Assembly (NCBI GenBank): GCA_903900975.1
Contig: CAIUPE010000131.1
Span: 1-32,544 of the forward strand
Origin: an uncultured Hyphomicrobiales bacterium
GTDB taxonomy: Bacteria > Pseudomonadota > Alphaproteobacteria > Rhizobiales > Beijerinckiaceae
Reading direction: 5' to 3'
DNA: 32,544 bases
The notes under the pieces were generated by a model. The model saw nothing but the letters and a program-made list of their open reading frames with translations. It was not told the DNA's origin and did no database searches. This document shows positions 15,601-23,135 of this stretch, piece after piece. A program made the position numbers and the translations under genes. Each line of letters starts with the position of its first letter. The first letter of the stretch is position 1.

Positions 15601-15880
15601 TCTCGTAATATGGCCCTCTTTGATGGGGCGTTTCAGAAAAGTCGTGATGGGCGCGCGCCTCGTATGGGTCGCGGCTCTCGTGCAACGAAGCGAAGAAGGC
15701 ATCGTGCATTTGGTCGTCGAGCATATTGTTGATCGCTCGAGCGACCTTGCCCTTCTTTCCCATGAGAGCCTCCCTCTTATGCTCGCGCGCGCCGACGAGG
15801 TGAAGCGGCCTGTCCCGGAAGGGCGGGCACACCATCCCCGCAATGCCCGTATCTTGCCCAAATCCCGTGATTTTCATTAA
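12635..15880 (+). CDS. dnaE2: Error-prone DNA polymerase DnaE2 (ImuC)
   Basis: This C-family polymerase has 1081 residues, the usual DnaE2 length. An N-terminal PHP domain (ELAVTSNFSFLRGASHPEEL) is followed by the polymerase core with GRGSAANSVVCYCLGIT and the catalytic PPDIDVDFEHERREEV. Next come ESRAQMNMLPR and RPGPIQGDMVHPYLRRR, the fingers with KLRRAMATFRR and GFPESHAASFALLVY, and a C-terminal OB fold (VRVAGVVLIRQKPGSAKG). It performs mutagenic translesion synthesis during SOS with ImuA/ImuB. The ATG at 12635 shares its A with the imuB stop. The longer frame upstream overlaps imuB coding and is not used. Confidence 0.96.
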   Translation: MEPAYAELAVTSNFSFLRGASHPEELVVQAAKLGLAGLGIADRNSLAGVVRAHVELKETDADTTGLRLAIGCRLVFVDGTPDILAYPEDRAAYGRLSKLLSLGKRRAEKGSCILHLDDLLADCEGLLLILMPPEKPDTATETAIKQLAKVCGGSVWLGATVAYKSRDRKNLLGLQSLAEAHQVPLIALNDVLYHRPERRELQDVLTCIREHASIDTIGKRLEAHAERHLKPAAEMQRLFRHAPDAITETIRFLDRARFSLDELRYEYPDEPVPKGKTPQQHLTDLAWEGARRRYPKGVPDRVAALVNKELALIEELDYAPYFLTVNDIVIFARSHHILCQGRGSAANSVVCYCLGITSVDPTEIDVLFERFISAERREPPDIDVDFEHERREEVIQWIYRRYGRDHAGLAATVISYRPRSAIRDVGKALGLSEDVTAALANTVWGSWGKGLSDSQITEAGLDTTNPKIRRAVNLAMEILGFPRHLSQHVGGFVLTRGRLDETVPIGNAAMDERTFIEWDKDDISALGLMKIDILALGMLTCIRKSLDLIAQHGGPLYDLATVPREDPSVYAMLQRADSIGVFQVESRAQMNMLPRMKPHCFYDLVIEVAIVRPGPIQGDMVHPYLRRRQKKEKVHFPSPSPEHGPADELERVLGKTLGVPLFQEQAMRIAIEAAKFTPDEANKLRRAMATFRRVGTIGLFQQKMIDGMVGRGYEAEFAERCFKQIEGFGEYGFPESHAASFALLVYVSAWLKHHHPAAFAAGLLNSQPMGFYAPAQIVQDASAHEVEVRPPDMNMSRWNATLEERNDESLALRLGFRQIDGFREDWAERIVSFRNGFYASPEMLQRRAELPLRSLVLMAEADAMRSLGLDRREAIWEVRRLPDAEPLPLFEAANARELAEEPLVTLPAMQMGEHVVADYQTLGLSLKGHPMGFLRALYTTQGILPCHQVKALVHGKRVRVAGVVLIRQKPGSAKGVVFMTIEDESGIANLVIWPSLMGRFRKVVMGARLVWVAALVQRSEEGIVHLVVEHIVDRSSDLALLSHESLPLMLARADEVKRPVPEGRAHHPRNARILPKSRDFH

Positions 15881-15956
15881 GCGCATCAAGGGCACCTTGT
15901 CGGTTCATGAACGGCCAGCTAGGTTCCCAAACAACAAGAATCGCGAGGAACCTCCC

Positions 15957-16889
15957 ATGCTCACCAGCTCAGCCCAAGGCGTTTTCCCTATTGCGCCAAC
16001 CCCCTTCCTTGAGGATGGCGCCCTTGACTGGAAGAGCACCGACCGCATGATCGATCATTATGTTGGCGCGGGGGCAACCGGCGTCACGATTTTAGGGATC
16101 ATGGGCGAGGCACCGAAGCTCGACCAGAGCGAGGCCGTTGCCTTTGCCGAGCGCACCATCAATCGCGCACCCCATCTGCCCTTTATCGTCGGCGTATCGG
16201 CCCCGGGCTTTGCCGCCATGCGGTCTTTAGCCCATGAAGTGATGCTGAAAGGTGCGGCAGGCGTTATGATTGCGCCACCGCCTTCGCTACGCACCGATGA
16301 TCAGATCGTCACCTATTACGCACAAGCCATTGAGGCCATCGGCAAAGATATTCCGTTCGTGATCCAAGATTATCCACTCACCTTGAGCGTGATCATGACG
16401 CCCAACGTGATCCGCCGGATCATCATGGATCACCCGTCTTGCGTCATGCTGAAGCATGAGGATTGGCCGGGCTTGGAGAAGATTTCGACGCTTCGAAAAT
16501 TCGAAGCCGAGGGCACGTTGCGCCACATCTCCATTCTCACCGGAAACGGCGGCTTATTCCTCGATTTCGAGATGGAGCGCGGCGTTGATGGCGCGATGAC
16601 GGGCTATGCCTTCCCCGAACTGCTTGTCGACGTGGTCAGCTTACAAAAGGCTGGCAAACGCGATGAGGCCCATAATATTTTCGACGCGCATCTGCCCCTG
16701 ATGCGCTACGAGCAGCAACAAGGTGTGGGCTTAGCGGTTAGAAAATACACGCTGATGCGGCGCGGTATTTTGGGATCAGACGCCCAAAGAAAGCCCGGCG
16801 CTGGTTTAACCACGGTGGCAAAGGCAGAAGTCGAATACCTCCTCAAACGCCTCGCCGTTCACGATCCACGCGCCGCACAATTGGTCTGA
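15957..16889 (+). CDS. Dihydrodipicolinate synthase/N-acetylneuraminate lyase family protein
   Basis: This 310-residue TIM-barrel class I aldolase opens GVFPIAPTPF. It has GIMGE at the substrate-carboxylate loop (normally GTTGE or similar), the Tyr in FVIQDYPL and the Schiff-base Lys in CVMLKHEDWPG. It differs from housekeeping DapA (less typical loop and C-terminus), so it more likely acts on another 2-keto acid, for example a sugar-acid dehydratase/aldolase. The substrate is unknown. The start at 15957 is preceded by GAGGAA and follows dnaE2 after 76 bases. Its 3' end forms half of a hairpin shared with the convergent ureG. Confidence 0.87.
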   Translation: MLTSSAQGVFPIAPTPFLEDGALDWKSTDRMIDHYVGAGATGVTILGIMGEAPKLDQSEAVAFAERTINRAPHLPFIVGVSAPGFAAMRSLAHEVMLKGAAGVMIAPPPSLRTDDQIVTYYAQAIEAIGKDIPFVIQDYPLTLSVIMTPNVIRRIIMDHPSCVMLKHEDWPGLEKISTLRKFEAEGTLRHISILTGNGGLFLDFEMERGVDGAMTGYAFPELLVDVVSLQKAGKRDEAHNIFDAHLPLMRYEQQQGVGLAVRKYTLMRRGILGSDAQRKPGAGLTTVAKAEVEYLLKRLAVHDPRAAQLV

Positions 16890-16907
16890 AATTAGTTTTT
16901 CAGACCA
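16882..16907. terminator. Bidirectional terminator-like hairpin across two convergent stop codons
   Basis: TGGTCTGAAA (16882-16891) pairs perfectly with TTTCAGACCA (16898-16907) around a 6-base loop. The stem contains the TGA of the upstream gene, and the loop begins with the ureG stop, which lies on the other strand. T-runs flank the loop side rather than following the stem, so efficiency is uncertain. The symmetric placement suits termination from both sides. Confidence 0.6.
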
Positions 16908-17512
16908 CCCGCCCGCTCGATAAATTCAGCGACGACATCGACGCCGGTTCCGTCGCGGACATTGGTGAATACGAAAGGCTTGCCCTTCCGCATCAAAGTT
17001 GCGTCGTGTTCCATCACCTCAAGGCTTGCACCGACATAGGGGGCGAGGTCGATTTTATTGATCACCAGAATATCCGAGCGCGTAATGCCCGGCCCGCCTT
17101 TACGCGGAATTTTCTCGCCACCCGAAACATCGATCACATAGACGGTGAGATCAGCAAGCTCGGGGGAAAAGGTAGCGGCCAGATTATCACCGCCTGACTC
17201 GATCAAGATCAAATCGAGGTTCGGGAATTTAAGGTTCATCGTGTCGATGGCCGCGAGATTGAGCGAGCAATCTTCGCGAATAGCGGTGTGGGGACAGCCG
17301 CCTGTCTCGACGCCCATGATGCGCTCTTCCGGCAATGCGCCTGCAACCGTTAAAAGGCGCGCATCTTCCTTCGTGTAGATGTCATTGGTTATGGCGCAAA
17401 GGTCGTAAGTGTCTCTGAAACGCTTACAGAGCGCCTCGGTAAGTGCCGTTTTTCCTGAGCCTACGGGGCCACCAATGCCGACGCGAAGCGGGCCATGCGA
17501 AGAACGTTTCAT
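16892..17512 (-). CDS. ureG: Urease accessory GTPase UreG
   Basis: The 206-residue SIMIBI GTPase has the P-loop [11 protein letters not shown] near residues 13-23, [10 protein letters not shown], the metal-binding CPH in [28 protein letters not shown] and the base-specificity NKIDLAP. UreG delivers nickel to the urease active site within the UreDFG complex at the cost of GTP. The start ATG overlaps the ureF stop by four bases (ATGA). It is the last gene of the operon. Only two bases separate its stop from that of the convergent aldolase-family gene. Confidence 0.97.
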   Translation of the reverse strand: MKRSSHGPLRVGIGGPVGSGKTALTEALCKRFRDTYDLCAITNDIYTKEDARLLTVAGALPEERIMGVETGGCPHTAIREDCSLNLAAIDTMNLKFPNLDLILIESGGDNLAATFSPELADLTVYVIDVSGGEKIPRKGGPGITRSDILVINKIDLAPYVGASLEVMEHDATLMRKGKPFVFTNVRDGTGVDVVAEFIERAGGLKN

Positions 17513-18189
17513 GAGCGAAATAGCCTTGTGTACTGGGTTTCATGGCGAAGCGAAGCAAGGTCGGATCGAAAAGCCGAACTGCCGAGATCATCTAAAGACG
17601 CTGTCATCGCCTCAGAAGCGATACGGCGAACAAGGGGGACGAGGGAAGCAATAATGCGTTGGCCATCTGTTTGACCAATCGGCCCGAGACGCACCGCCGA
17701 TGAGACAAGATTGGCAACAAAGCCGAGCAAAAAGGCGTCCAACACCGCATGAAGCGGCATCGCAAAACCAGCGGCGGCAACGCCGACTGCGATGGGATAA
17801 GCGACATCACCATGATAAGCACGGCTCAAAAACTCAAGCGATGGGCTTGGCCAAGCGGCGCGCGCCGCCGTCATGAACGCATTCCCTTGCGCGGACGCTT
17901 CAAGGTGGCGCTCGGCAGACGGTTGCAGCGCGATGGCTAGTTCGGCGACCTCGCCGAGTTTTCCATCATCAAGCTCGAGCACCGCCCGAAAGGCATGAGC
18001 CAGCAGGATCGCATCCGTCCGGCCCGAGCCAAATTCTAGAATATCCGCCATCCACGCCTGACAGCTCGCGGCATCAGAGAGATCACCCGCCTCGACCGCC
18101 CATTCCAACCCGTGCGAATAGGCGAATGCCCCGACCGGAAAGGACGGAGAGAGCCAAACCAGCAGCGGTAAGCCTGCCCCCTCAGTCAT
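17509..18189 (-). CDS. ureF: Urease accessory protein UreF
   Basis: The 226-residue all-helical protein begins [30 protein letters not shown], the most conserved UreF block, and ends [18 protein letters not shown]. UreF bridges UreD and UreG and gates nickel delivery. The frame stays open far upstream, but that part is only the out-of-frame reading of the His-rich repeats of ureE (Met/Ile/Arg-rich). The ATG at 18189, overlapping the ureE stop by eight bases, is therefore the start. Confidence 0.95.
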   Translation of the reverse strand: MTEGAGLPLLVWLSPSFPVGAFAYSHGLEWAVEAGDLSDAASCQAWMADILEFGSGRTDAILLAHAFRAVLELDDGKLGEVAELAIALQPSAERHLEASAQGNAFMTAARAAWPSPSLEFLSRAYHGDVAYPIAVGVAAAGFAMPLHAVLDAFLLGFVANLVSSAVRLGPIGQTDGQRIIASLVPLVRRIASEAMTASLDDLGSSAFRSDLASLRHETQYTRLFRS

Positions 18190-18820
18190 GCTTGTGCGAA
18201 TGACCGTGTCCATGCGAATGACCATGCGAGTGGCCGTGATCATGGTCATGGCCGTGATTGCAATTTTCATCATGAACATGCGCCTCCGCATGAACGTGCG
18301 CATGATGCTCATGGCCGTGATCATGAGCGTGCGAATGCCCGTGATCGTGGTCATGCGAATGCCCATGCGAGCCATGCGAATGCCCATGGTCATCATAAGC
18401 GCCGCGTTCAGGTTGGAAGGGGCGCGAGACAATGGCCGTCGCGCAGCCGAGGCCGCGGATCATTTCAGCCAACACATGATCGTTTTCGAGATAGAGCGCG
18501 TCCGCCGTTAATTCACAAGGCGTATGCCGATTGCCAATATGCCAAGCGGTTTTGAGAAGGCGCAGCGGATTTTCGGCGCGCACTTCAAGCAGGGTTTGAG
18601 GGGCTGCTTTGATGAGAACCAGATTTCCATCTTCCAGTTTCACGGCGTCGCCATCATTCAGCACGGTCGCTTTGTCGAGATCGAGCAAAAATTCGAGCCC
18701 TTTCTCACCACGCAAAGCGATGCGACGGCGATGTCTGCCTTCATGATCAAGGCTAACGGAATCGATGATTTTATCAGCCTTGACGGCTGCTTTGCGAACG
18801 AGTGTCGTGGCGGTGAGCAT
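18182..18820 (-). CDS. ureE: Urease accessory nickel chaperone UreE with long His-rich tail
   Basis: This 212-residue protein has a body (residues 1-141) with the peptide-binding domain and a metal-binding domain including AWHIGNRHTPCEL with the conserved Ni-binding His. Residues 143-212 are a tail in which 31 of 70 residues are His, mostly in HxH and HxHxH repeats, interrupted once by DENCNHG. UreE binds Ni and hands it to UreG. Long His tails (as in Klebsiella UreE, but longer here) store additional metal. The tail DNA is a degenerate repeat. No good ribosome binding site precedes the ATG, which may reflect coupling to ureC 70 bases upstream. Confidence 0.95.
   Translation of the reverse strand: MLTATTLVRKAAVKADKIIDSVSLDHEGRHRRRIALRGEKGLEFLLDLDKATVLNDGDAVKLEDGNLVLIKAAPQTLLEVRAENPLRLLKTAWHIGNRHTPCELTADALYLENDHVLAEMIRGLGCATAIVSRPFQPERGAYDDHGHSHGSHGHSHDHDHGHSHAHDHGHEHHAHVHAEAHVHDENCNHGHDHDHGHSHGHSHGHGHSHKHD
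18185..18394. repeat. Degenerate CATG-rich tandem repeat encoding the UreE His tail
   Basis: Short units such as CATGCGAATG, GTGGCCGTGAT and CATGGTCATGGCC recur irregularly. All encode His-x-His in the minus frame. The array also produces a spurious Met-rich open frame upstream of ureF and an opposite-strand frame. Such repeats can slip and change tail length. Confidence 0.7.
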
Positions 18821-18890
18821 ATTTGGGTACGCTTTCAGGTAAATTCACTGGATGGAATATTAAAGCCAAAGTGGAACGATTGGCCCCTTT

Positions 18891-20600
18891 TTAAAACAGA
18901 AAATACCTTTGAGCCATAGGAAGCTCGGTTGCAGGTGCGCAGACCAACAACTCCCCATCGGCGGTCACCGCATAGGTCTCCGGATCAACGCGGATATCAG
19001 GCGTTGCACTGTTATGGACCATCGATTCCTTCGATATCCCACCGCGAACATTCTCAACCGCAACCATCTGTTTGGCAGTACCAAGTTGGCCGCGCAAATC
19101 ATTGGCAATCGCCGCTTTCGACACAAAAACGACCGAGGTCGACGTCAGCGCTTTGCCAAAAGCACCAAACATCGGGCGATAATGAACCGGCTGCGGTGTT
19201 GGAATCGAAGCGTTCGGATCGCCCATCTGGGCCGCAATAATAGCACCACCCTTGATCACCATATCGGGCTTCACGCCAAAAAAGGCAGGCGACCATAAAA
19301 CCAGATCCGCCATCTTTCCGCTTTCCACCGAGCCGATATGCTTTGAAACGCCATGCGCAATCGCAGGATTGATGGTGTATTTCGCTATGTAACGCTTAAC
19401 GCGGTTATTATCCGCCCGACCATCACCGGAAAGCGAGCCGCGCTGCTTTTTCATCTTATCGGCCGTCTGCCAGGTCCGGGTAATAACCTCGGCCAAACGA
19501 CCCATGGCTTGGCTGTCCGACGACATCATCGACAGCGCGCCCAGATCATGAAGAATATCCTCAGCAGCAATCGTTTCTTTTCGGATACGGCTTTCAGCAA
19601 AGGCCAAATCTTCCGGAATGCCACTGTCGAGATGGTGGCAAACCATCAACATATCGAGATGCTCATCCAGCGTATTGACGGTGAAAGGCCGGGTCGGGTT
19701 GGTCGACGACGGCAGGACGTTTTTAAGACCCGCCACCTTAATGATATCAGGCGCATGGCCACCGCCCGCCCCTTCCGTATGGAAGGCGTGGATCGTTCGG
19801 TTTTTAAAGGCTTTGACGGTGTCTTCGACAAAACCGGACTCGTTCAACGTATCGGTATGGATCATCACCTGCACGTCGTAATCATCCGCGACAGAGAGAC
19901 AATTATCGATAGTAGCGGGCGTTGTGCCCCAGTCCTCATGCAGCTTTAAGGCGCATGCTCCTGCCTCGATCATCTCGACCAGCGCGCCGGGTAAGGCGGC
20001 ATTGCCCTTGCCCGAAAAGCCGACATTCACGGGGAAAGCATCCGCCGCCTCAATCATCCGCGCCATATGCCACGGCCCCGGCGTGCACGTCGTCGCATTG
20101 GTGCCTGAGGATGGGCCGGTGCCGCCGCCAAGCAGCGAGGTGACGCCCGACATCAACGCATGTTCGATCTGTTGGGGTGCGATGAAATGGATATGCGTAT
20201 CAAAGCCGCCAGCGGTGAGGATTTTTCCCTCCCCCGCAATCACATCTGTTCCCGGCCCGATAATGATCGTCACACCAGGCTGGATATCCGGATTACCCGC
20301 TTTGCCGATGGCATGGATAAAGCCGTTTTTCAGCCCCACATCGGCTTTAACGATGCCCCAATGATCAACGATCAGCGCATTGGTAATAACGGTATCGACC
20401 GCACCGTCCTTGTTCGAAATCTGGCTTTGACCCATGCCGTCACGGATCACCTTGCCTCCGCCGAATTTCACTTCCTCGCCATAAATCGTGAAATCTTTCT
20501 CGACCTCGATAATGAGGGAGGTATCGGCAAGCCGAACCCGATCACCCGTCGTTGGGCCAAACATATCCGCATAGGCTGCGCGCGAGAGTGTGGTTGTCAT
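18891..20600 (-). CDS. ureC: Urease alpha subunit UreC
   Basis: This catalytic subunit has 569 residues, the standard length. Nickel ligands and active-site residues are in place: DTHIHFIAP, the carbamylated Lys in [36 protein letters not shown], the mobile-flap MVCHHLDS and the final Asp ligand in [11 protein letters not shown]. It hydrolyses urea to ammonia and carbamate. It starts at ATG 20600 with AAAGGA upstream, 22 bases after the ureAB stop. Nothing in the protein looks degraded, so an active urease is expected. Confidence 0.98.
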   Translation of the reverse strand: MTTTLSRAAYADMFGPTTGDRVRLADTSLIIEVEKDFTIYGEEVKFGGGKVIRDGMGQSQISNKDGAVDTVITNALIVDHWGIVKADVGLKNGFIHAIGKAGNPDIQPGVTIIIGPGTDVIAGEGKILTAGGFDTHIHFIAPQQIEHALMSGVTSLLGGGTGPSSGTNATTCTPGPWHMARMIEAADAFPVNVGFSGKGNAALPGALVEMIEAGACALKLHEDWGTTPATIDNCLSVADDYDVQVMIHTDTLNESGFVEDTVKAFKNRTIHAFHTEGAGGGHAPDIIKVAGLKNVLPSSTNPTRPFTVNTLDEHLDMLMVCHHLDSGIPEDLAFAESRIRKETIAAEDILHDLGALSMMSSDSQAMGRLAEVITRTWQTADKMKKQRGSLSGDGRADNNRVKRYIAKYTINPAIAHGVSKHIGSVESGKMADLVLWSPAFFGVKPDMVIKGGAIIAAQMGDPNASIPTPQPVHYRPMFGAFGKALTSTSVVFVSKAAIANDLRGQLGTAKQMVAVENVRGGISKESMVHNSATPDIRVDPETYAVTADGELLVCAPATELPMAQRYFLF

Positions 20601-20622
20601 GATTGTGATCCTTTCCCGCTCG

Positions 20623-21243
20623 TCAGAGCTTGCCCATTACATCTTGCCGAAAGCCATACACCTCGCGCTTGCCAGCAAGTGCGACGAGGTTCACCTCGCG
20701 GCTCTGCCCGGGCTCGAACCGCACAGCGGTGCCGGCTGGAATATCAAGCCGCATCCCGCGGGCCACAGCCCGATCAAACGACAGCGCCGGGTTCGTCTCG
20801 AAGAAATGGTAGTGGCTGCCGACTTGGATGGGCCGATCCCCGGTATTGGACACTGTCAGCTTCGCCGTTTCCCGCCCCTCATTCATGACGATATCGCCCG
20901 GCTCGGTCATAATCTCGCCGGGAATGACGGAGCCATGTGCGCCGCGAATGGGGTTGTGCACGGTAACGAGCTTGGTACCGTCCGGAAACGTTGCCTCGAC
21001 TTGGACGTCATGGATCATATCGGCGATGCCATCCATCACCTGATCGGCGGTTACCACATGGGCGCCTGCCTGCATCAATTCAGCGACGGAGCGGCCATCG
21101 CGTGCGCCTTCGATGACATAATCCGTGATCAGCGCCACAGCTTCGGGATGATTGAGCTTCACACCCCGTTCAAGCCGATTACGCGCGACCATGGCGGCCA
21201 AGGAGACCAGCAGCTTGTCCTTTTCGCGAGGCGACAAAATCAT
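20623..21243 (-). CDS. ureAB: Fused urease gamma-beta subunit (UreA-UreB)
   Basis: One 206-residue frame carries both small subunits. Residues 1-100 are UreA ([20 protein letters not shown] through [20 protein letters not shown]). After a short linker (PIRGAHGS) comes UreB ([33 protein letters not shown], through [12 protein letters not shown]). Most bacteria encode these separately. Fusion is known in Helicobacter, whose UreA is gamma plus beta. There is no stop or frameshift at the junction. The start at 21243 is chosen from AAAGGA upstream and the family-typical MILSPREK. The frame extends 12 codons further. It lies 19 bases after ureD. Confidence 0.95.
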   Translation of the reverse strand: MILSPREKDKLLVSLAAMVARNRLERGVKLNHPEAVALITDYVIEGARDGRSVAELMQAGAHVVTADQVMDGIADMIHDVQVEATFPDGTKLVTVHNPIRGAHGSVIPGEIMTEPGDIVMNEGRETAKLTVSNTGDRPIQVGSHYHFFETNPALSFDRAVARGMRLDIPAGTAVRFEPGQSREVNLVALAGKREVYGFRQDVMGKL

Positions 21244-21262
21244 GGCATCATCCTTTTTTCGA

Positions 21263-22114
21263 TTAGCATTGCCAGACACGCGGCACAGGCACCGCGCGAA
21301 ATTGCGTTAGAAACTGCGAAGCCGACTGCCGCAAAGCGGACGGATCGGCCGCCACAAAACGTACCAACAGCATACCATTCCACGCGCTAGCGCCACATTC
21401 ACAGGCAGCGTTTTCCAAAGCCTCGCGCGCCGCATCAAGCCGCGCCTCGGCACCCGGTGCCACATGCAAAAACGTCGCCACTGCCCGAGCACCACCGCCA
21501 AGGGCCGCACGATCAAGCCGATCAGCCATCGCGCCTTCAAGCGAAACATCATCGGCAAAAAGCAGTTTACCAGCCCGTTTGATCCGCCACCGATCGCGGA
21601 ATAAACCGGCGTCAATCCGCTCACCCATCGCGCCACGGCCAAAAATAACGCCTTCGAACAGCGTTAGCGTTGCGTCCGCAGCCATATCCACATCAAACCG
21701 ACGATGAAGCTTGGCCCCTGAAAACAAAAGCGTCTCTTGCGGCAACCATGCAAGCTCTGCCCGCTCAGCCAATGCCACAGTCACCGTTGAAGACGAAGCC
21801 TCAGCCTGAGCACGATAGATTTTTTCGGCTGACTGCGTGGTCAATACCGCTTTGGCGTCCGATTCAAGCGAAACATCAATCGTGACGGAATCGCCACCCG
21901 CCATGCCGCCGCCGGTATTGATAATGACCGCTTCGCAATGCGGGCCTTTCGGAAACTTCATCCGATAGCCACCCGCTTCATACAGCTCTGCCAGCGACGT
22001 TCCGCGCCCATTGGCGGTAAACCGGCACCGCACAACGCCTGCCGCACGGATCATAGGCGGCAGGATCGCATCGGCGCGCGGGCGCTCGGCAAAGATGGAC
22101 GGGACGACCGACAT
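21263..22114 (-). CDS. ureD: Urease accessory protein UreD (UreH)
   Basis: The 283-residue protein includes [44 protein letters not shown] and [10 protein letters not shown], the conserved UreD segments that form its beta-rich core and line the nickel tunnel. UreD is the scaffold that binds apo-urease and recruits UreF and UreG. It is the first gene of a six-gene operon. The 104 bases upstream hold a perfect inverted repeat that coincides with possible promoter boxes. No nickel or urea transporter gene is within the window. Confidence 0.95.
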   Translation of the reverse strand: MSVVPSIFAERPRADAILPPMIRAAGVVRCRFTANGRGTSLAELYEAGGYRMKFPKGPHCEAVIINTGGGMAGGDSVTIDVSLESDAKAVLTTQSAEKIYRAQAEASSSTVTVALAERAELAWLPQETLLFSGAKLHRRFDVDMAADATLTLFEGVIFGRGAMGERIDAGLFRDRWRIKRAGKLLFADDVSLEGAMADRLDRAALGGGARAVATFLHVAPGAEARLDAAREALENAACECGASAWNGMLLVRFVAADPSALRQSASQFLTQFRAVPVPRVWQC

Positions 22115-22156
22115 TCAGCCTCGATTTCGATCTAGCTCAAAACAATGCAACCCGAT

Positions 22157-22186
22157 TTTGATAGGGGGACATGGCCACCTATCAAA
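22157..22186. promoter_or_regulatory. Perfect 9-bp inverted repeat upstream of the urease operon
   Basis: TTTGATAGG (22157-22165) is exactly inverted as CCTATCAAA (22178-22186) with a 12-base spacer. Read towards ureD, the arms contain TTGATA (like -35, 5/6) and TATCAA (like -10, 4/6) 16 bases apart, so a dimeric regulator bound here could cover the promoter. It lies 43 bases upstream of the ureD start. The regulator is not identified, and the spacing does not match the NikR site. Confidence 0.5.
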
Positions 22187-22204
22187 GCTGAATGTTTAGG
22201 CAAA

Positions 22205-22221
22205 TGATGACAAAATCATCA
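22205..22221 (-). terminator. Small hairpin at the 3' end of the isomerase gene
   Basis: TGATGA-CAAAA-TCATCA (22205-22221) forms a 6-bp stem, extendable by CAA/TTG beyond one mismatch. It overlaps the isomerase stop codon. The stem is A+T-rich and has no following T-run, so termination would be weak at best. Confidence 0.25.
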
Positions 22222-22995
22222 CTTGCGGCGATAGGGCGCAAACCAGCCCAATCCTTCAACCGTGCCCGCTTTCGGATTATATTCACAACCGACAAACCCC
22301 TGATACCCAAGCCGGTCGAGCTCATTGAAGAGAAACGCATAATTCAATTCTTCGTCCGAGGGTTCATGGCGTGACGGCACGCTGGCGATTTGAACATGCC
22401 CTGAAATCGGCAGCATTGTCCGCAACCGCATCGTCACGTCGCCATGAATAATCTGGCAGTGATAAATATCGAATTGCAGCTTCACATTGGGCAGTGCCAT
22501 CTCAGAAATGATGGACGCCGCAAGATCAAAACTGTTCAACCCATAACCGGGCATGTTGCGGCCATTGATCGGCTCAAGCAGCAAATCGAGGCCTTTGGCG
22601 GCCAAAGCCTCGGCCGCATAGGCTAAATTCGCGCGATAGCAGGCCATGGCCTGTGAATTTTTCAGGTCAACAAGTCCCGCCATCATATGCAGGCGCTTAA
22701 CCCCCGTTGCCTCGGCATAGCGGAGCGCGGTTGCGACACCTTCGCGAAATTCTGCTTCCCGACCTAAAAGTCCGGCAATGCCTCGCTCGCCCTTGGCCCA
22801 ATTGCCCGGCGGCATATTGAACAAGGCCTGTGTGAGCTGATTTTTCTGAAGCCTTTGAGCAATCTCACCGGCATTATGGTCATAAGGGAACAAATATTCG
22901 ACCGCAGCAAAGCCTTGATCGGCGGCGGCGGCGAAGCGATCCAGAAACGCATGTTCGGTAAACATCATTGAAAGATTGGCGGCAAAGTTTGGCAT
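22219..22995 (-). CDS. Hyi/OtnI-type hydroxypyruvate or 2-oxo-tetronate isomerase
   Basis: This 258-residue TIM-barrel sugar isomerase family protein begins PNFAANLSMMFTEHAFLDRF, continues GFAAVEYLFPYDH, and has metal-binding Glu in LLLEPINGRNMPGYG, Asp/His in LQFDIYHCQI and Glu in GFVGCEYNPK. The FAANLSMMF/VEYLFPY pattern is that of Hyi (hydroxypyruvate-tartronate semialdehyde) and the related OtnI (2-oxo-tetronate). Without partner genes (glyoxylate carboligase, or otnK/otnC) the choice is open. It is transcribed towards ureD but separated from it by a 104-base gap with its own promoter-like repeat. It is divergent from the copper ATPase. Confidence 0.87.
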   Translation of the reverse strand: MPNFAANLSMMFTEHAFLDRFAAAADQGFAAVEYLFPYDHNAGEIAQRLQKNQLTQALFNMPPGNWAKGERGIAGLLGREAEFREGVATALRYAEATGVKRLHMMAGLVDLKNSQAMACYRANLAYAAEALAAKGLDLLLEPINGRNMPGYGLNSFDLAASIISEMALPNVKLQFDIYHCQIIHGDVTMRLRTMLPISGHVQIASVPSRHEPSDEELNYAFLFNELDRLGYQGFVGCEYNPKAGTVEGLGWFAPYRRK

Positions 22996-23135
22996 GCGAT
23001 TTCCTCAAGATTGGGTGTCACCACGCCACCATGATTTGAACCTATTTGTCAAAAAATATCCTGCGGTGCCGTAGAAAAGACGACCGCAAAGGGCCATATT
23101 CCTATCAGTTTGTATTGTGTCCTTCAGGATTTCCC

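Noticed and set aside
13601-15895. Open frames on the minus strand opposite dnaE2
   Set aside because: The dnaE2 frame is complete with all motifs. The opposite frames are antisense shadows with no recognisable domains.
18185-18394. Possible CRISPR-like array
   Set aside because: Repeat units are short and irregular, lack unique spacers, and lie inside the UreE coding sequence encoding His-x-His.
18190-18432. Long N-terminal extension of UreF rich in Met, Ile, Thr and Arg
   Set aside because: It is the out-of-frame reading of the UreE His-repeat DNA. UreF family proteins start at the ATG at 18189, which overlaps the ureE stop.
18909-20364. Several long open frames on the plus strand opposite ureC
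   Set aside because: They are shadows of a highly conserved gene, lack ribosome binding sites, and show no family motif.
22157-22186. NikR operator upstream of urease
   Set aside because: The arms and spacing (9-12-9) do not match the GTATGA-N16-TCATAC pattern.
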